Shown here piece by piece: positions 1 through 7,702 of a stretch of DNA of 44,928 nt; positions within the stretch are counted from its first letter, which is position 1, and every line of letters begins with the position of its first letter. Source of the DNA: Streptomyces sp. ISL-100 (GTDB lineage Bacteria > Actinomycetota > Actinomycetes > Streptomycetales > Streptomycetaceae); assembly GCF_018614615.1 (NCBI RefSeq), contig NZ_JAGGOK010000039.1, positions 1-44,928 of the forward strand. Reading direction: 5' to 3'. Made by a program: the position numbers and the translations under genes. The notes below the pieces were generated by a model. It made no database searches. It was not told the origin of the DNA and saw only the letters and a program-made list of their open reading frames with translations.

Positions 1-201
1 TCGGTATTTCGTGTTTCCAACTCTATCAGACTTTTTCGTGTCCGACTTCCTCGGTGCTTTCCAGTTCTTCGCTTTCGCGTTTCCCTTTCCGGCGATTCCG
101 ACTTTATCAGAAGTTCTGAGTCGGAATTCCCACCCCGTTCGGGTGGCCCCAGGCGCACCAGTGCGCCGGGCTTCCCGTTCAGGAGGAGTCGTAAACTTAC
201 T
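1..201. other. Gene-free, T/C-skewed segment
   Basis: I see no convincing gene here. The plus strand is strongly pyrimidine-rich for about 100 bases, unlike the rest of the window. A dyad pairs positions 95-103 (attccgact) with 119-127 (agtcggaat) across a 15-base loop. It lies downstream of the RNase J gene, beyond its terminator. The long plus-strand reading frame through it is the antisense shadow of RNase J. Confidence 0.5.
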
Positions 202-241
202 GGAGCGGGGCGCCTCGATGCAAATCGAGGCGCCCCGCTCC
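202..241 (-). terminator. Intrinsic terminator of the RNase J gene
   Basis: Positions 202-219 and 224-241 form a perfect 18-bp stem closed by a GCAA loop, just past the RNase J stop codon. There is no long U-tract on the minus strand, which is common for Streptomyces terminators. Confidence 0.85.
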
Positions 242-253
242 CAGTTGGGCCCG

Positions 254-1939
254 TCAGACCTCGACGACGACCGGCAGGATCATCGGACGGCGGCGGTAGG
301 TGTCGGAGACCCACTTGCCGACCGTACGGCGGATGAGCTGCTGGATCTGGTGTGTCTCCAGGACGCCGTCGGAGGCCGATTTGGCAATGGCTTCCTCCAT
401 GCGCGGGACGACGGCCGAGAAGGCCGAGTCCTCGATGCCGGAGCCTCGCGCGTGGATGTTCGGGCCGCCCACGATCTTGCCGGTGGCGGTGTCGACCACG
501 ACGAAGACCGAGATGAAGCCCTCCTCGCCGAGGATCCGGCGGTCCTTGAGGTGGGTCTCGGTGACATCGCCGACCGAGAGGCCGTCGACATACACATAGC
601 CCGCCTGGACCTTGCCGACGATCTTCGCGCGGCCGTCGATCAGGTCGACCACCACGCCGTCCTCGGCGATGACGATGTGGTCCTTGGGAACACCCGTGAG
701 GGCGCCGAGCTCGGCGTTGGCGCGCAGGTGGCGCCATTCGCCGTGGACCGGCATCAGGTTCTTCGGCTTGCAGATGTTGTAGAAGTACAGCAGCTCGCCG
801 GCCGAGGCGTGGCCCGAGACGTGGACCTTGGCGTTGCCCTTGTGGATGACGTTGGCGCCCCAGCGGGTCAGACCGTTGATCACCCGGTAGACCGCGTTCT
901 CGTTACCCGGAATGAGTGACGAGGCCAGGATGACGGTGTCGCCCTGGACGATGCGGATCTGGTGGTCGCGGTTGGCCATCCGGGAGAGCGCTGCCATCGG
1001 CTCGCCCTGGGAGCCGGTGCAGACGAGGACCACCTCGTGGTCGGGGAGGTCGTCGAGGGTTTTCACGTCGACGACCAGGCCGGCCGGGACCCTGAGGTAG
1101 CCCAGGTCCCGGGCGATGCCCATGTTCCTGACCATCGAGCGGCCTACGAACGCGACGCGGCGCCCGTACTCGTGGGCCGCGTCGAGGATCTGCTGGATGC
1201 GGTGTACGTGGCTGGCGAAGCTCGCCACGATGATGCGCTTCTGGGCGTTCGCGAAGACCGTACGCAGGACATTCGAGATGTCGCGCTCGGGCGGTACGAA
1301 GCCCGGGACCTCGGCGTTCGTCGAGTCGGAGAGGAGGAGGTCGATGCCCTCCTCGCCGAGCTTGGCGAACTTCGGGAGGTCGGTGAGGCGGCGGTCCAGC
1401 GGGAGCTGGTCCATCTTGAAGTCGCCGGTGTGGACGACCATGCCCGCCGGGGTGCGGATGGCGACGGCCAGCGCGTCCGGGATGGAGTGGTTGACCGCCA
1501 CGAACTCGCAGTCGAAGGGGCCGACGCGCTCGCGGTGGCCTTCCGTGACTTCGAGGGTGTACGGGCGGATGCGGTGCTCCTGGAGCTTTGCCTCGATCAG
1601 GGCGAGGGTCAGCTTGGAGCCGATCAGCGGGATGTCCTGCTTCAGGCGGAGCAGGAAGGGGACGCCACCGATGTGGTCCTCGTGGCCGTGCGTGAGCACG
1701 ATGCCTTCGATGTCGTCGAGGCGGTCCTTGATGGACGTGAAGTCCGGCAGGATCAGGTCGATGCCGGGCTGCTCCTCCTCGGGGAAGAGCACGCCGCAGT
1801 CGACAATGAGCAGGCGGCCGCCGTACTCGAAGACTGTCATGTTGCGGCCGATCTCGCCGAGACCGCCGAGCGGGGTTACGCGCAGGCCGCCCTTCGGGAG
1901 CTTCGGCGGCGTACCGAGTTCAGGATGCGGATGACTCAA
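254..1939 (-). CDS. rnj: Ribonuclease J
   Basis: RNase J is a cytoplasmic metallo-beta-lactamase/beta-CASP ribonuclease with 5'-exo- and endonuclease activity in mRNA decay and rRNA maturation. The product of 561 residues is normal for the family. The metal-binding motif HGHEDHIGG is present near residue 80, followed by the HTGDFK and SDSTN motifs of the lactamase and beta-CASP core. A GHAS motif and a PVHGEWRHL motif follow. I chose the TTG at 1939 (SHPHPELG N-terminus) because GAGGAG lies just upstream and family members start here; a longer frame runs upstream to 1996 but lacks homology. It follows dapA on the same strand with a gap of about 115 bases and may be cotranscribed. Identity is secure; the start is likely. 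Confidence 0.97.
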   Translation of the reverse strand: MSHPHPELGTPPKLPKGGLRVTPLGGLGEIGRNMTVFEYGGRLLIVDCGVLFPEEEQPGIDLILPDFTSIKDRLDDIEGIVLTHGHEDHIGGVPFLLRLKQDIPLIGSKLTLALIEAKLQEHRIRPYTLEVTEGHRERVGPFDCEFVAVNHSIPDALAVAIRTPAGMVVHTGDFKMDQLPLDRRLTDLPKFAKLGEEGIDLLLSDSTNAEVPGFVPPERDISNVLRTVFANAQKRIIVASFASHVHRIQQILDAAHEYGRRVAFVGRSMVRNMGIARDLGYLRVPAGLVVDVKTLDDLPDHEVVLVCTGSQGEPMAALSRMANRDHQIRIVQGDTVILASSLIPGNENAVYRVINGLTRWGANVIHKGNAKVHVSGHASAGELLYFYNICKPKNLMPVHGEWRHLRANAELGALTGVPKDHIVIAEDGVVVDLIDGRAKIVGKVQAGYVYVDGLSVGDVTETHLKDRRILGEEGFISVFVVVDTATGKIVGGPNIHARGSGIEDSAFSAVVPRMEEAIAKSASDGVLETHQIQQLIRRTVGKWVSDTYRRRPMILPVVVEV

Positions 1940-2055
1940 AAGACTCTCCTCACCACACACGCCACGTACCGCTGAGGCACGTGGCGCGCATGACATTCGT
2001 GCACTTGCTGTTGTCTGTGGGATTCCTGCTTATTCAGTTGTGAAGTCTGTGGCGG

Positions 2056-2955
2056 CTAGAGCTGGACTCCGCCGGCTGCCAGGTCCCGCTTGAGCTGTGC
2101 CTCTTCGTCCGGCGTGAGCTCGATCATGGGAAGGCGCAGCGGGCCTGCGGGCAGGCCCTGGAGGGTGAGGGCGGCCTTGGTGGTGATGACGCCCTGGGTG
2201 CGGAACATGCCGGTGTAGACCGGGAGGAGCCGCTGGTGGATCTCGGTCGCCTTGCGCACGTCGCCGGCGAGGTGGGCCTCCAGGAGAGCGCGCAGCTCGG
2301 GGGTGACCACGTGGCCGACGACCGAGACGAAACCGACCGCGCCGACGGACAGGAGGGGAAGGTTCAGCATGTCGTCGCCGGAGTACCAGGCGAGGCCACT
2401 CTGGGCGATGGCCCAGCTGGCGCGGCCGAGGTCGCCCTTGGCGTCCTTGTTCGCGACGATCCGCGGGTGCTCGGCGAGCCGGACGAGCGTTTCGGTGTTG
2501 ATCGGCACACCGCTGCGGCCCGGGATGTCGTAGAGCATCACGGGGAGCTCGGTGGCGTCGGCGATGGCCGTGAAGTGCCTGAGCAGGCCCTCTTGCGGGG
2601 GCTTGTTGTAGTACGGCGTCACGGCGAGGAGGCCGTGGGCGCCGGTCTGCTCGGCGGTGCGGGCCAGCTCGAGGCTGTGGCTGGTGTCGTTGGTGCCGAC
2701 TCCGGCCACTACGTGCGCCCGGTCTCCGACGGCTTCGAGGACCGCCCGTACCAGGTCGTTTTTCTCCGCGTCGCTGGTGGTCGGGGACTCGCCGGTGGTC
2801 CCGTTGACGATCAGCCCGTCGTTGCCCGCGTCCACCAGGTGGGCGGCAAGACGCTGGGCGCCGTCGAGGTCAAGTGCGCCGTCCGCCGTGAACGGCGTGA
2901 CCATGGCGGTGAGGACCCGCCCGAAGGGGGTCTGCGGAGTGGAGATCGGAGCCAT
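2056..2955 (-). CDS. dapA: 4-hydroxy-tetrahydrodipicolinate synthase
   Basis: DapA condenses pyruvate with aspartate semialdehyde, the first committed step of the lysine/diaminopimelate pathway, in the cytoplasm. The 299-residue TIM-barrel protein shows the NGTTGE motif, the YYNKPPQEG motif with the proton-relay Tyr, and the Schiff-base Lys in the segment VANKDAKGD. It also has the conserved GDD segment. The ATG at 2955 (MAPIST) matches the family; a GTG at 2964 is an alternative with no better ribosome site. It lies between thyX and RNase J on the same strand. dapB is in a separate operon about 2.6 kb away. Streptomyces often carry more than one dapA-like gene, so this may be one of several. 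Confidence 0.96.
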   Translation of the reverse strand: MAPISTPQTPFGRVLTAMVTPFTADGALDLDGAQRLAAHLVDAGNDGLIVNGTTGESPTTSDAEKNDLVRAVLEAVGDRAHVVAGVGTNDTSHSLELARTAEQTGAHGLLAVTPYYNKPPQEGLLRHFTAIADATELPVMLYDIPGRSGVPINTETLVRLAEHPRIVANKDAKGDLGRASWAIAQSGLAWYSGDDMLNLPLLSVGAVGFVSVVGHVVTPELRALLEAHLAGDVRKATEIHQRLLPVYTGMFRTQGVITTKAALTLQGLPAGPLRLPMIELTPDEEAQLKRDLAAGGVQL

Positions 2956-3026
2956 GGGTAACACGCTACTCGCTGCTCAACGCGTGGTGTCCCCTCGGGG
3001 GAGGTCAGACGTACAGGAAGAGTAGA

Positions 3027-3066
3027 ACCCGACACTGCCTGCTCGGGGGTTCAAGCAGTGCCGGGT
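3027..3066 (-). terminator. Hairpin between thyX and dapA
   Basis: Positions 3027-3038 (acccgacactgc) pair with 3055-3066 (gcagtgccgggt) in a 12-bp stem with one A-C mismatch and a 16-base loop. It lies downstream of thyX and upstream of dapA on the minus strand. It probably ends or attenuates the thyX transcript. Confidence 0.6.
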
Positions 3067-3162
3067 CCGTTTGATCAGCCTAGATGAAATTCTCGAACTG
3101 CGGCAATACGGACACTTCGGACGGTCGACCCGTACATCTGTACTCAGGCCGGTGTTCAGGCC

Positions 3163-3915
3163 TTACGGCGCGACTCGTCCGTTGTTGTTGAAGGCCGCGT
3201 AGGTGAGGGGCATGAGCTTGGCCCAGTGGGCCTCCATCTGCTCGCCGACCATCTCGATCTCGCGCTGCGGGAAGGACGGCACCTTCGCGAGCTCATGCTG
3301 CGTACGCAGGCCGAGGAAGTGCATGAGGGAGCGGGCATTGCACGTCGCGTACATCGAGGAGTACAGGCCTACGGGAAGTACCGCGCGGGCGACCTCGCGG
3401 GCCACTCCGGCGGCGAGCATCTCCTGGTAGGCGTCGTACGCCTGGCGGTAGGAGTCCTCCATCGCGCGGGTCGTGAGCTCCTGCTGCTCCGGGGTGCCCT
3501 CGACGAACTCGTACTTGCCGGGGCGACCCTGCTGGACGAGCTTGCGGGACTCACCGGGGACGTAGAAGACCGGCTCCAGCTCCCTGTAGCGGCCCGATTC
3601 CTCGTTGTACGACCAGCCGACGCGATGGCGCATGAACTCGCGGAAGACGAAGATCGGGGCGCTGATGAAGAACGTCATCGAGTTGTGCTCGAAGGGGCTG
3701 CCGTGGCGGTCCCGCATCAGGTAGTTGATGAGGCCCTTGGAGCGCTCCGGGTCCTTGCTCAGCTCCTCCAGGGACTGCTCGCCGGCGGTCGAGACACGGG
3801 CGGCCCACAGGACGTCGGAGTCGCTGGCGGTGTGCTTCACCAGTTCGACGGTCACTTCGCTGCGGAAGCTGGGCTTCGGGGTCTCTGTGGGGGTGCCATC
3901 AGGGGTAACAGTCAC
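3163..3915 (-). CDS. thyX: Flavin-dependent thymidylate synthase ThyX
   Basis: ThyX makes dTMP from dUMP using methylenetetrahydrofolate, FAD and NADPH, and is unrelated to ThyA. The signature RHR-x6-NEESGRY (RHRVGWSYNEESGRY) is intact. The conserved C-terminal segment with the YATCNARSLMHF core follows. The 250-residue length fits. I place the start at GTG 3915 (VTVTPDG) because GGAAGGA lies nine bases upstream; the frame extends upstream to 3954 without homology. It is the first minus-strand gene after a divergent gap and is separated from dapA by a hairpin. Confidence 0.96.
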   Translation of the reverse strand: MTVTPDGTPTETPKPSFRSEVTVELVKHTASDSDVLWAARVSTAGEQSLEELSKDPERSKGLINYLMRDRHGSPFEHNSMTFFISAPIFVFREFMRHRVGWSYNEESGRYRELEPVFYVPGESRKLVQQGRPGKYEFVEGTPEQQELTTRAMEDSYRQAYDAYQEMLAAGVAREVARAVLPVGLYSSMYATCNARSLMHFLGLRTQHELAKVPSFPQREIEMVGEQMEAHWAKLMPLTYAAFNNNGRVAP

Positions 3916-4131
3916 CGGCGGGGTCCTTCCATGTACATCGCTCGGGCGCCCCACACTCTACGGGCCGGGGGTGACAGTGACGGTCAGCCGCGTACTCGGT
4001 CGGACTCAGTCGGCGCTCGGGGGACATTGTTCGGCCAATTCAGGGAAATCGGGCACCAAGAGACAGCTTTGTACGTCTGTCCCTGTAGAAGCCCTAGTAC
4101 CAGGTCAAAAAAAACAAAGGAGTGCCGCCCC

Positions 4132-4371
4132 ATGTTGCGCCGGCGAGAGTCCGTCCCCTTCGCATTCGTTGCCGAGGCCGACCGATTCCGCAGTAACGTC
4201 ACCCCTCCGCCCCCCGAACGTCCGAGTGCGTCCCAGGTCGTGGGTCGTATGCTCATCGGTTTCACCGTCGTCGCCGGACTGGTGGGATCGCTGCTCTTCG
4301 GGGTTCCCGCCCTCGATCCCGCACAGGGCCCGGGTGCGACACAGAAGTCCGAAGCCGCTGACGGTCGCTGA
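4132..4371 (+). CDS. Small single-pass membrane protein, hypothetical
   Basis: This encodes 79 residues. The ATG at 4132 follows a strong AAAGGAG site, itself after an A-rich run. An N-terminal basic stretch (LRRRES) is followed by a polar and proline-rich region, then one hydrophobic helix at about residues 40-58 (MLIGFTVVAGLVGSLLF), then a short polar tail. It resembles conserved small proteins found at this place in Streptomyces genomes. The function is unknown. It is divergent from thyX and precedes the next membrane gene by 95 bases. Confidence 0.75.
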   Translation: MLRRRESVPFAFVAEADRFRSNVTPPPPERPSASQVVGRMLIGFTVVAGLVGSLLFGVPALDPAQGPGATQKSEAADGR

Positions 4372-4466
4372 CTCGTCCGGGCCCCCTGAGGTAGCCCGGC
4401 GAAGACCTCCTCGGTAGCCTCACCGGGCACAGCCCAATCGAGCGTGCTGGTGAGTGAGGATCAGTC

Positions 4467-5024
4467 GTGCCCCTGCCTTTCCTGACGGCCGACCGTGCGT
4501 TCGAAGTGGCCGGTGAGACGTCCGACGATGTCGCACTGCCCTTCGACGACCACGATCAATGGCGCAGGCCCTACCGCCCCGGGCCCTGGCGCGTCGGAGC
4601 GGCAGCCCTGCTGCTGCTCATGGCGTCCTTCGTTCTGCTGGCGGCGATGATCATCGCCTTTGCCGGTGCGATGCCGGGAGCCGGGATCTGTCTGGGCCTC
4701 GCCCTGGTCATGATCGCCTGCGCCCTTCGGCTGCTGCGCGTCGGTGCCTGGGTCAGCCGGCACGGGCTGCGGCGCGTGGGTTTTTTCTCGACGACCACGG
4801 TGCCGTGGGGCCGGGCCACGGACGTACGCACGGTTCAGCAGCCGGTGCGGTGGCTCGGGCTGCCGCGCACGGTGCAGGGCCAGGCGCTCGTACTGGTGCG
4901 GCACAGCGGCGAGCGGCTTCAGCTGCTCACCGACCACAACGCGGACTTCCTGTCGCGGGTGGAGGCCTTCGACCGGGCTGCCGACACGGTCGAGGCGTGG
5001 GGCGACGAGTACCGGCCCGTCTGA
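4467..5024 (+). CDS. Two-TM membrane protein with PH-like domain
   Basis: The 185-residue product starts at GTG 4467 with GTGAGGA six bases upstream. Residues 1-40 are polar. Two hydrophobic helices follow at about 46-68 and 73-92. The rest is a soluble domain with a strand-rich pattern (GLRRVGFFSTTTVPWGRATD, then LVLVRHSGERLQLLTDH) typical of bacterial PH-like domains of the CFP-6 kind. The gene ends at a bidirectional terminator shared with the convergent TPR gene. Function is unknown; a role in membrane-associated processes is inference. Confidence 0.8.
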   Translation: MPLPFLTADRAFEVAGETSDDVALPFDDHDQWRRPYRPGPWRVGAAALLLLMASFVLLAAMIIAFAGAMPGAGICLGLALVMIACALRLLRVGAWVSRHGLRRVGFFSTTTVPWGRATDVRTVQQPVRWLGLPRTVQGQALVLVRHSGERLQLLTDHNADFLSRVEAFDRAADTVEAWGDEYRPV

Positions 5025-5041
5025 GACTCACCAACGCATGT

Positions 5042-5073
5042 GAAAGGGGGCGTCCCGTCGGACGCCCCCTTTC
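5042..5073. terminator. Bidirectional terminator between convergent genes
   Basis: Positions 5042-5055 (gaaagggggcgtcc) and 5060-5073 (ggacgccccctttc) form a perfect 14-bp stem with a 4-base loop. It sits exactly between two convergent stop codons and can serve both strands. Confidence 0.9.
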
Positions 5074-5088
5074 GCGTGGGTCGTGGGT

Positions 5089-5529
5089 CTACTTGCCCTC
5101 GTGCAGCGCGATCGCCCGCTGCATCGCCTTGCGGGCGCGCGGGGTGTCCCGCGCGTCGTGATAGGCGATCGCGAGACGGAACCAGGAGCGCCAGTCGTCC
5201 GGGGCGTCCTCGGTCTCCGCGCGGCGCCGGGCGAAGACCTCGTCGGCGGAGTCGCGGTCGATGCGTCCGGCGGGCGTACGTACCAGCTCGTCCACGGGCA
5301 GGCCGCCCTCAGCCTCCAGCTTCGCCGACAGCGCGTCCGCCTTGCGGGCGAACTGCGTGGTGTGCCAGAGGAACCAGACGCCGATGGCCGGGAGGATCAG
5401 CACCGCGACACCGAAGGTGACGGTGAGGACGGTCCCTTCCCGGATGAGGAAGTAGCCGCGGCTGCCGGCCAGGACGAAGTAGACGACCAGGACGGCGGCG
5501 AGGACGAAGTACGTGATCTTTGCGCGCAT
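5089..5529 (-). CDS. Membrane protein with C-terminal TPR-like helices
   Basis: The 146-residue product has two hydrophobic helices at about residues 6-24 and 35-55. A charged helical region follows. The C-terminus (residues about 110-143: WRSWFRLAIAYHDARDTPRARKAMQRAIAL, interrupted here for length only) fits a tetratricopeptide repeat. It is the last gene of the pnp - M16 peptidase - dapB run, starting 14 bases after dapB ends. The function is unknown, but this gene is typically found after dapB in Streptomyces. It ends at the shared terminator. Confidence 0.85.
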   Translation of the reverse strand: MRAKITYFVLAAVLVVYFVLAGSRGYFLIREGTVLTVTFGVAVLILPAIGVWFLWHTTQFARKADALSAKLEAEGGLPVDELVRTPAGRIDRDSADEVFARRRAETEDAPDDWRSWFRLAIAYHDARDTPRARKAMQRAIALHEGK

Positions 5530-5543
5530 GGGTTTTGCTGCCG

Positions 5544-6296
5544 TCAGTTCAGGTCGAGGAAGTTTTCCAGGCCGAAGGTGAGGCCGGGAGTGGTGACCAC
5601 ACGGCGTACGCCGAGCAGGATGCCCGGCATGAAGCTGCTGTGGTGCAGGGAGTCATGACGGATCGTCAGGGTCTCGCCCTCGCCGCCCAGGAGGACTTCC
5701 TGGTGGGCGAGAAGGCCGCGGAGGCGGATGGCGTGTACGGGTACGCCGTCCACGTTCGCACCTCGGGCGCCGTCGAGTGCCGTGGTCGTGGCGTCGGGCT
5801 GGGGGGCGCTGCCGGCCTCGGCGCGGGCCGCCGCGATGAGCTGGGCGGTGCGGGTCGCGGTGCCGGAGGGGGCGTCGGCCTTGTTCGGGTGGTGCAGCTC
5901 GACGACCTCGACGGACTCGAAGTACGGGGCCGCCTGCTGGGCGAACTTCATGGTGAGGACGGCGCCGATGGAGAAGTTGGGCGCGATGAGCACGCCCGCC
6001 TCCGGGGAGGTGTCGAGCCAGGAGCGCAGCTGCGCGAGGCGTTCGTCGGACCAGCCGGTGGTGCCGACGACCGCGTGGATGCCATGGCGTACGCAGAAGT
6101 CGAGGTTGCCCATCACCGAGGCGGGGGTGGTCAGCTCGACCACGACCTGGGCGTCCGCTTCGACGAGGGCTTCGAGCTTGTCGCCCCGGCTCAGCGCCGC
6201 CACCAGCTCCATGTCGTCCGCGGCCTCAATGGCCCGTACGGCCTCGGAGCCGATTCGGCCCTTGGCACCGAGAACGGCCACGCGCAGCTTGCTCAT
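5544..6296 (-). CDS. dapB: 4-hydroxy-tetrahydrodipicolinate reductase
   Basis: DapB reduces the product of DapA with NAD(P)H, the second step of diaminopimelate and lysine synthesis. The 250-residue protein begins MSKLRVAVLGAKGRIG, a Rossmann dinucleotide motif. The conserved VVGTTGW, APNFSIGAV and ELHHPNKADAPSGTA segments are present; the last holds the catalytic His pair, the Lys and the substrate loop. The ATG at 6296 is 27 bases after the upstream M16 peptidase stop, with a weak GAAAG site. The frame continues upstream to 6491 but that part overlaps the peptidase gene and is spurious. Confidence 0.96.
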   Translation of the reverse strand: MSKLRVAVLGAKGRIGSEAVRAIEAADDMELVAALSRGDKLEALVEADAQVVVELTTPASVMGNLDFCVRHGIHAVVGTTGWSDERLAQLRSWLDTSPEAGVLIAPNFSIGAVLTMKFAQQAAPYFESVEVVELHHPNKADAPSGTATRTAQLIAAARAEAGSAPQPDATTTALDGARGANVDGVPVHAIRLRGLLAHQEVLLGGEGETLTIRHDSLHHSSFMPGILLGVRRVVTTPGLTFGLENFLDLN

Positions 6297-6322
6297 TGCT
6301 TGCTTCTTTCTGTCTGGCGTCT

Positions 6323-7702
6323 CTAGGCGACTGATTCGTGCAGGCGGTCCGCCTGCTTGTCCTTCAGCGGGCCGATGACCGACAGCGAGGGACGGTGGCC
6401 CAGGACTTCGGCGGCCACCTCCCGTACGTCGTCGGGCGTCACTGCCGCCATCCGGGCGAGCATGTCGTCCACCGAGATGTGGTCGCCCCACGCCAGCTCA
6501 CTCTTGCCGATGCGGTTCATGAGCGCGCCGGTGTCCTCCAGGCCGAGGACCGTGGAGCCGGAGAGCTGGCCGACGGCGCGGTCGATCTCCTCGTCGGGCA
6601 GACCGTCCGCGGCGACCTTTTCGAGCTCGTCGCGGCAGATCTTGAGTACGTCGTGGACCTGGCCGGGCCGGCAGCCGGCGTACACGCCGAAGAGGCCGCA
6701 GTCGGCGAAGCTGGAGGTGTACGAGTACACGCTGTAGGCCAGGCCGCGCTTCTCCCGTACCTCCTGGAAGAGGCGGGAGCTCATGCCGCCACCGAGAGCG
6801 GTGTTGAGTACGCCCATCGCCCAGCGGCGGTCGTCGGTGCGGGACAGGCCCGGCATGCCGAGGACGACGTGCGCCTGCTCCGTCTTGCGGTTCAGGTGCT
6901 CGACGCGGCCGGCCGTGCGGATGATGCGGGAGCCGTCGCGCGGGTCGAGGGGGACGGCGTCCGTACGGGACAGGGCGCCGGCCCGCTCGAAGGCCTTGCG
7001 GACCTGGCGTACGACGGTGGCGTGATCCACGTTGCCCGCGGCCGCGACGACCAGGTGCGTCGGGTCGTAGTGCTTCTTGTAGAAGCGGCGGATGCGGTCC
7101 GCGGAGAGCGCCTCGACGGTGTCGACGGTGCCGAGGACCGGGCGGCCCAGCGGGGTGTCGCCGAACATCGTCTTGGCGAACAGGTCGTGGACGACGTCGC
7201 CCGGGTCGTCCTCGGTCATCGCGATCTCTTCGAGGATGACTCCGCGCTCGGCGTCGACGTCCTCGGCCCTGATCAGGGACCCCGTCAGCATGTCGCAGAC
7301 GATGTCGATCGCGAGGGGGAGGTTGGTGTCCAGGACACGTGCGTAGTAGCACGTGTACTCCTTCGCCGTGAAGGCGTTCATCTCGCCGCCGACCGCGTCG
7401 ATCGCGGAGGAGATATCGAGGGCGCTGCGCTTCTCGGTGCCCTTGAAGAGGAGGTGCTCCAGGTAGTGCGTGGCGCCGTTCAGGGTGGGCGTCTCGTCGC
7501 GCGAGCCGACATGCGCCCAGATGCCGAAGGTGGCGGAGCGTACGGAGGGCAGGGTCTCGGTGACGATGCGCAGGCCGCCGGGGAGGGTGGTCCTGCGGAC
7601 GGTGCCGATGCCGTTCTGGCCCTTGAGCAGTGTTTGGGTACGGGCGACGGCCCGCCCCTCCGAAGAGGTGCGGGCCGTCGTCACGGAACTACGGGATGTC
7701 AC
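6323..7702 (-). CDS. M16-family zinc metallopeptidase
   Basis: This 459-residue protein belongs to the pitrilysin/insulinase M16 family. The inverted zinc motif HxxEH is seen as HYLEH, preceded by the family segment VGSRDETP and followed downstream by a Glu-rich ligand region (ERGVILEEIAMTEDD). A second M16 domain with the R/Y pair of the C-terminal half (REKRGLAYSVYSY) follows. Its GTG start at 7702 overlaps the pnp stop as GTGA, so it is translationally coupled to pnp. Family knowledge places it in the cytoplasm or at the cell surface as a processing peptidase; the substrate is not known. The pnp - M16 - dapB order is conserved in actinobacteria. Confidence 0.94.
   Translation of the reverse strand: MTSRSSVTTARTSSEGRAVARTQTLLKGQNGIGTVRRTTLPGGLRIVTETLPSVRSATFGIWAHVGSRDETPTLNGATHYLEHLLFKGTEKRSALDISSAIDAVGGEMNAFTAKEYTCYYARVLDTNLPLAIDIVCDMLTGSLIRAEDVDAERGVILEEIAMTEDDPGDVVHDLFAKTMFGDTPLGRPVLGTVDTVEALSADRIRRFYKKHYDPTHLVVAAAGNVDHATVVRQVRKAFERAGALSRTDAVPLDPRDGSRIIRTAGRVEHLNRKTEQAHVVLGMPGLSRTDDRRWAMGVLNTALGGGMSSRLFQEVREKRGLAYSVYSYTSSFADCGLFGVYAGCRPGQVHDVLKICRDELEKVAADGLPDEEIDRAVGQLSGSTVLGLEDTGALMNRIGKSELAWGDHISVDDMLARMAAVTPDDVREVAAEVLGHRPSLSVIGPLKDKQADRLHESVA

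Noticed and set aside
11..919. Plus-strand 302-residue frame across the RNase J gene end
   Set aside because: It is the antisense of RNase J, with repetitive Asp/Val/Ala composition typical of shadow frames in high-GC DNA.
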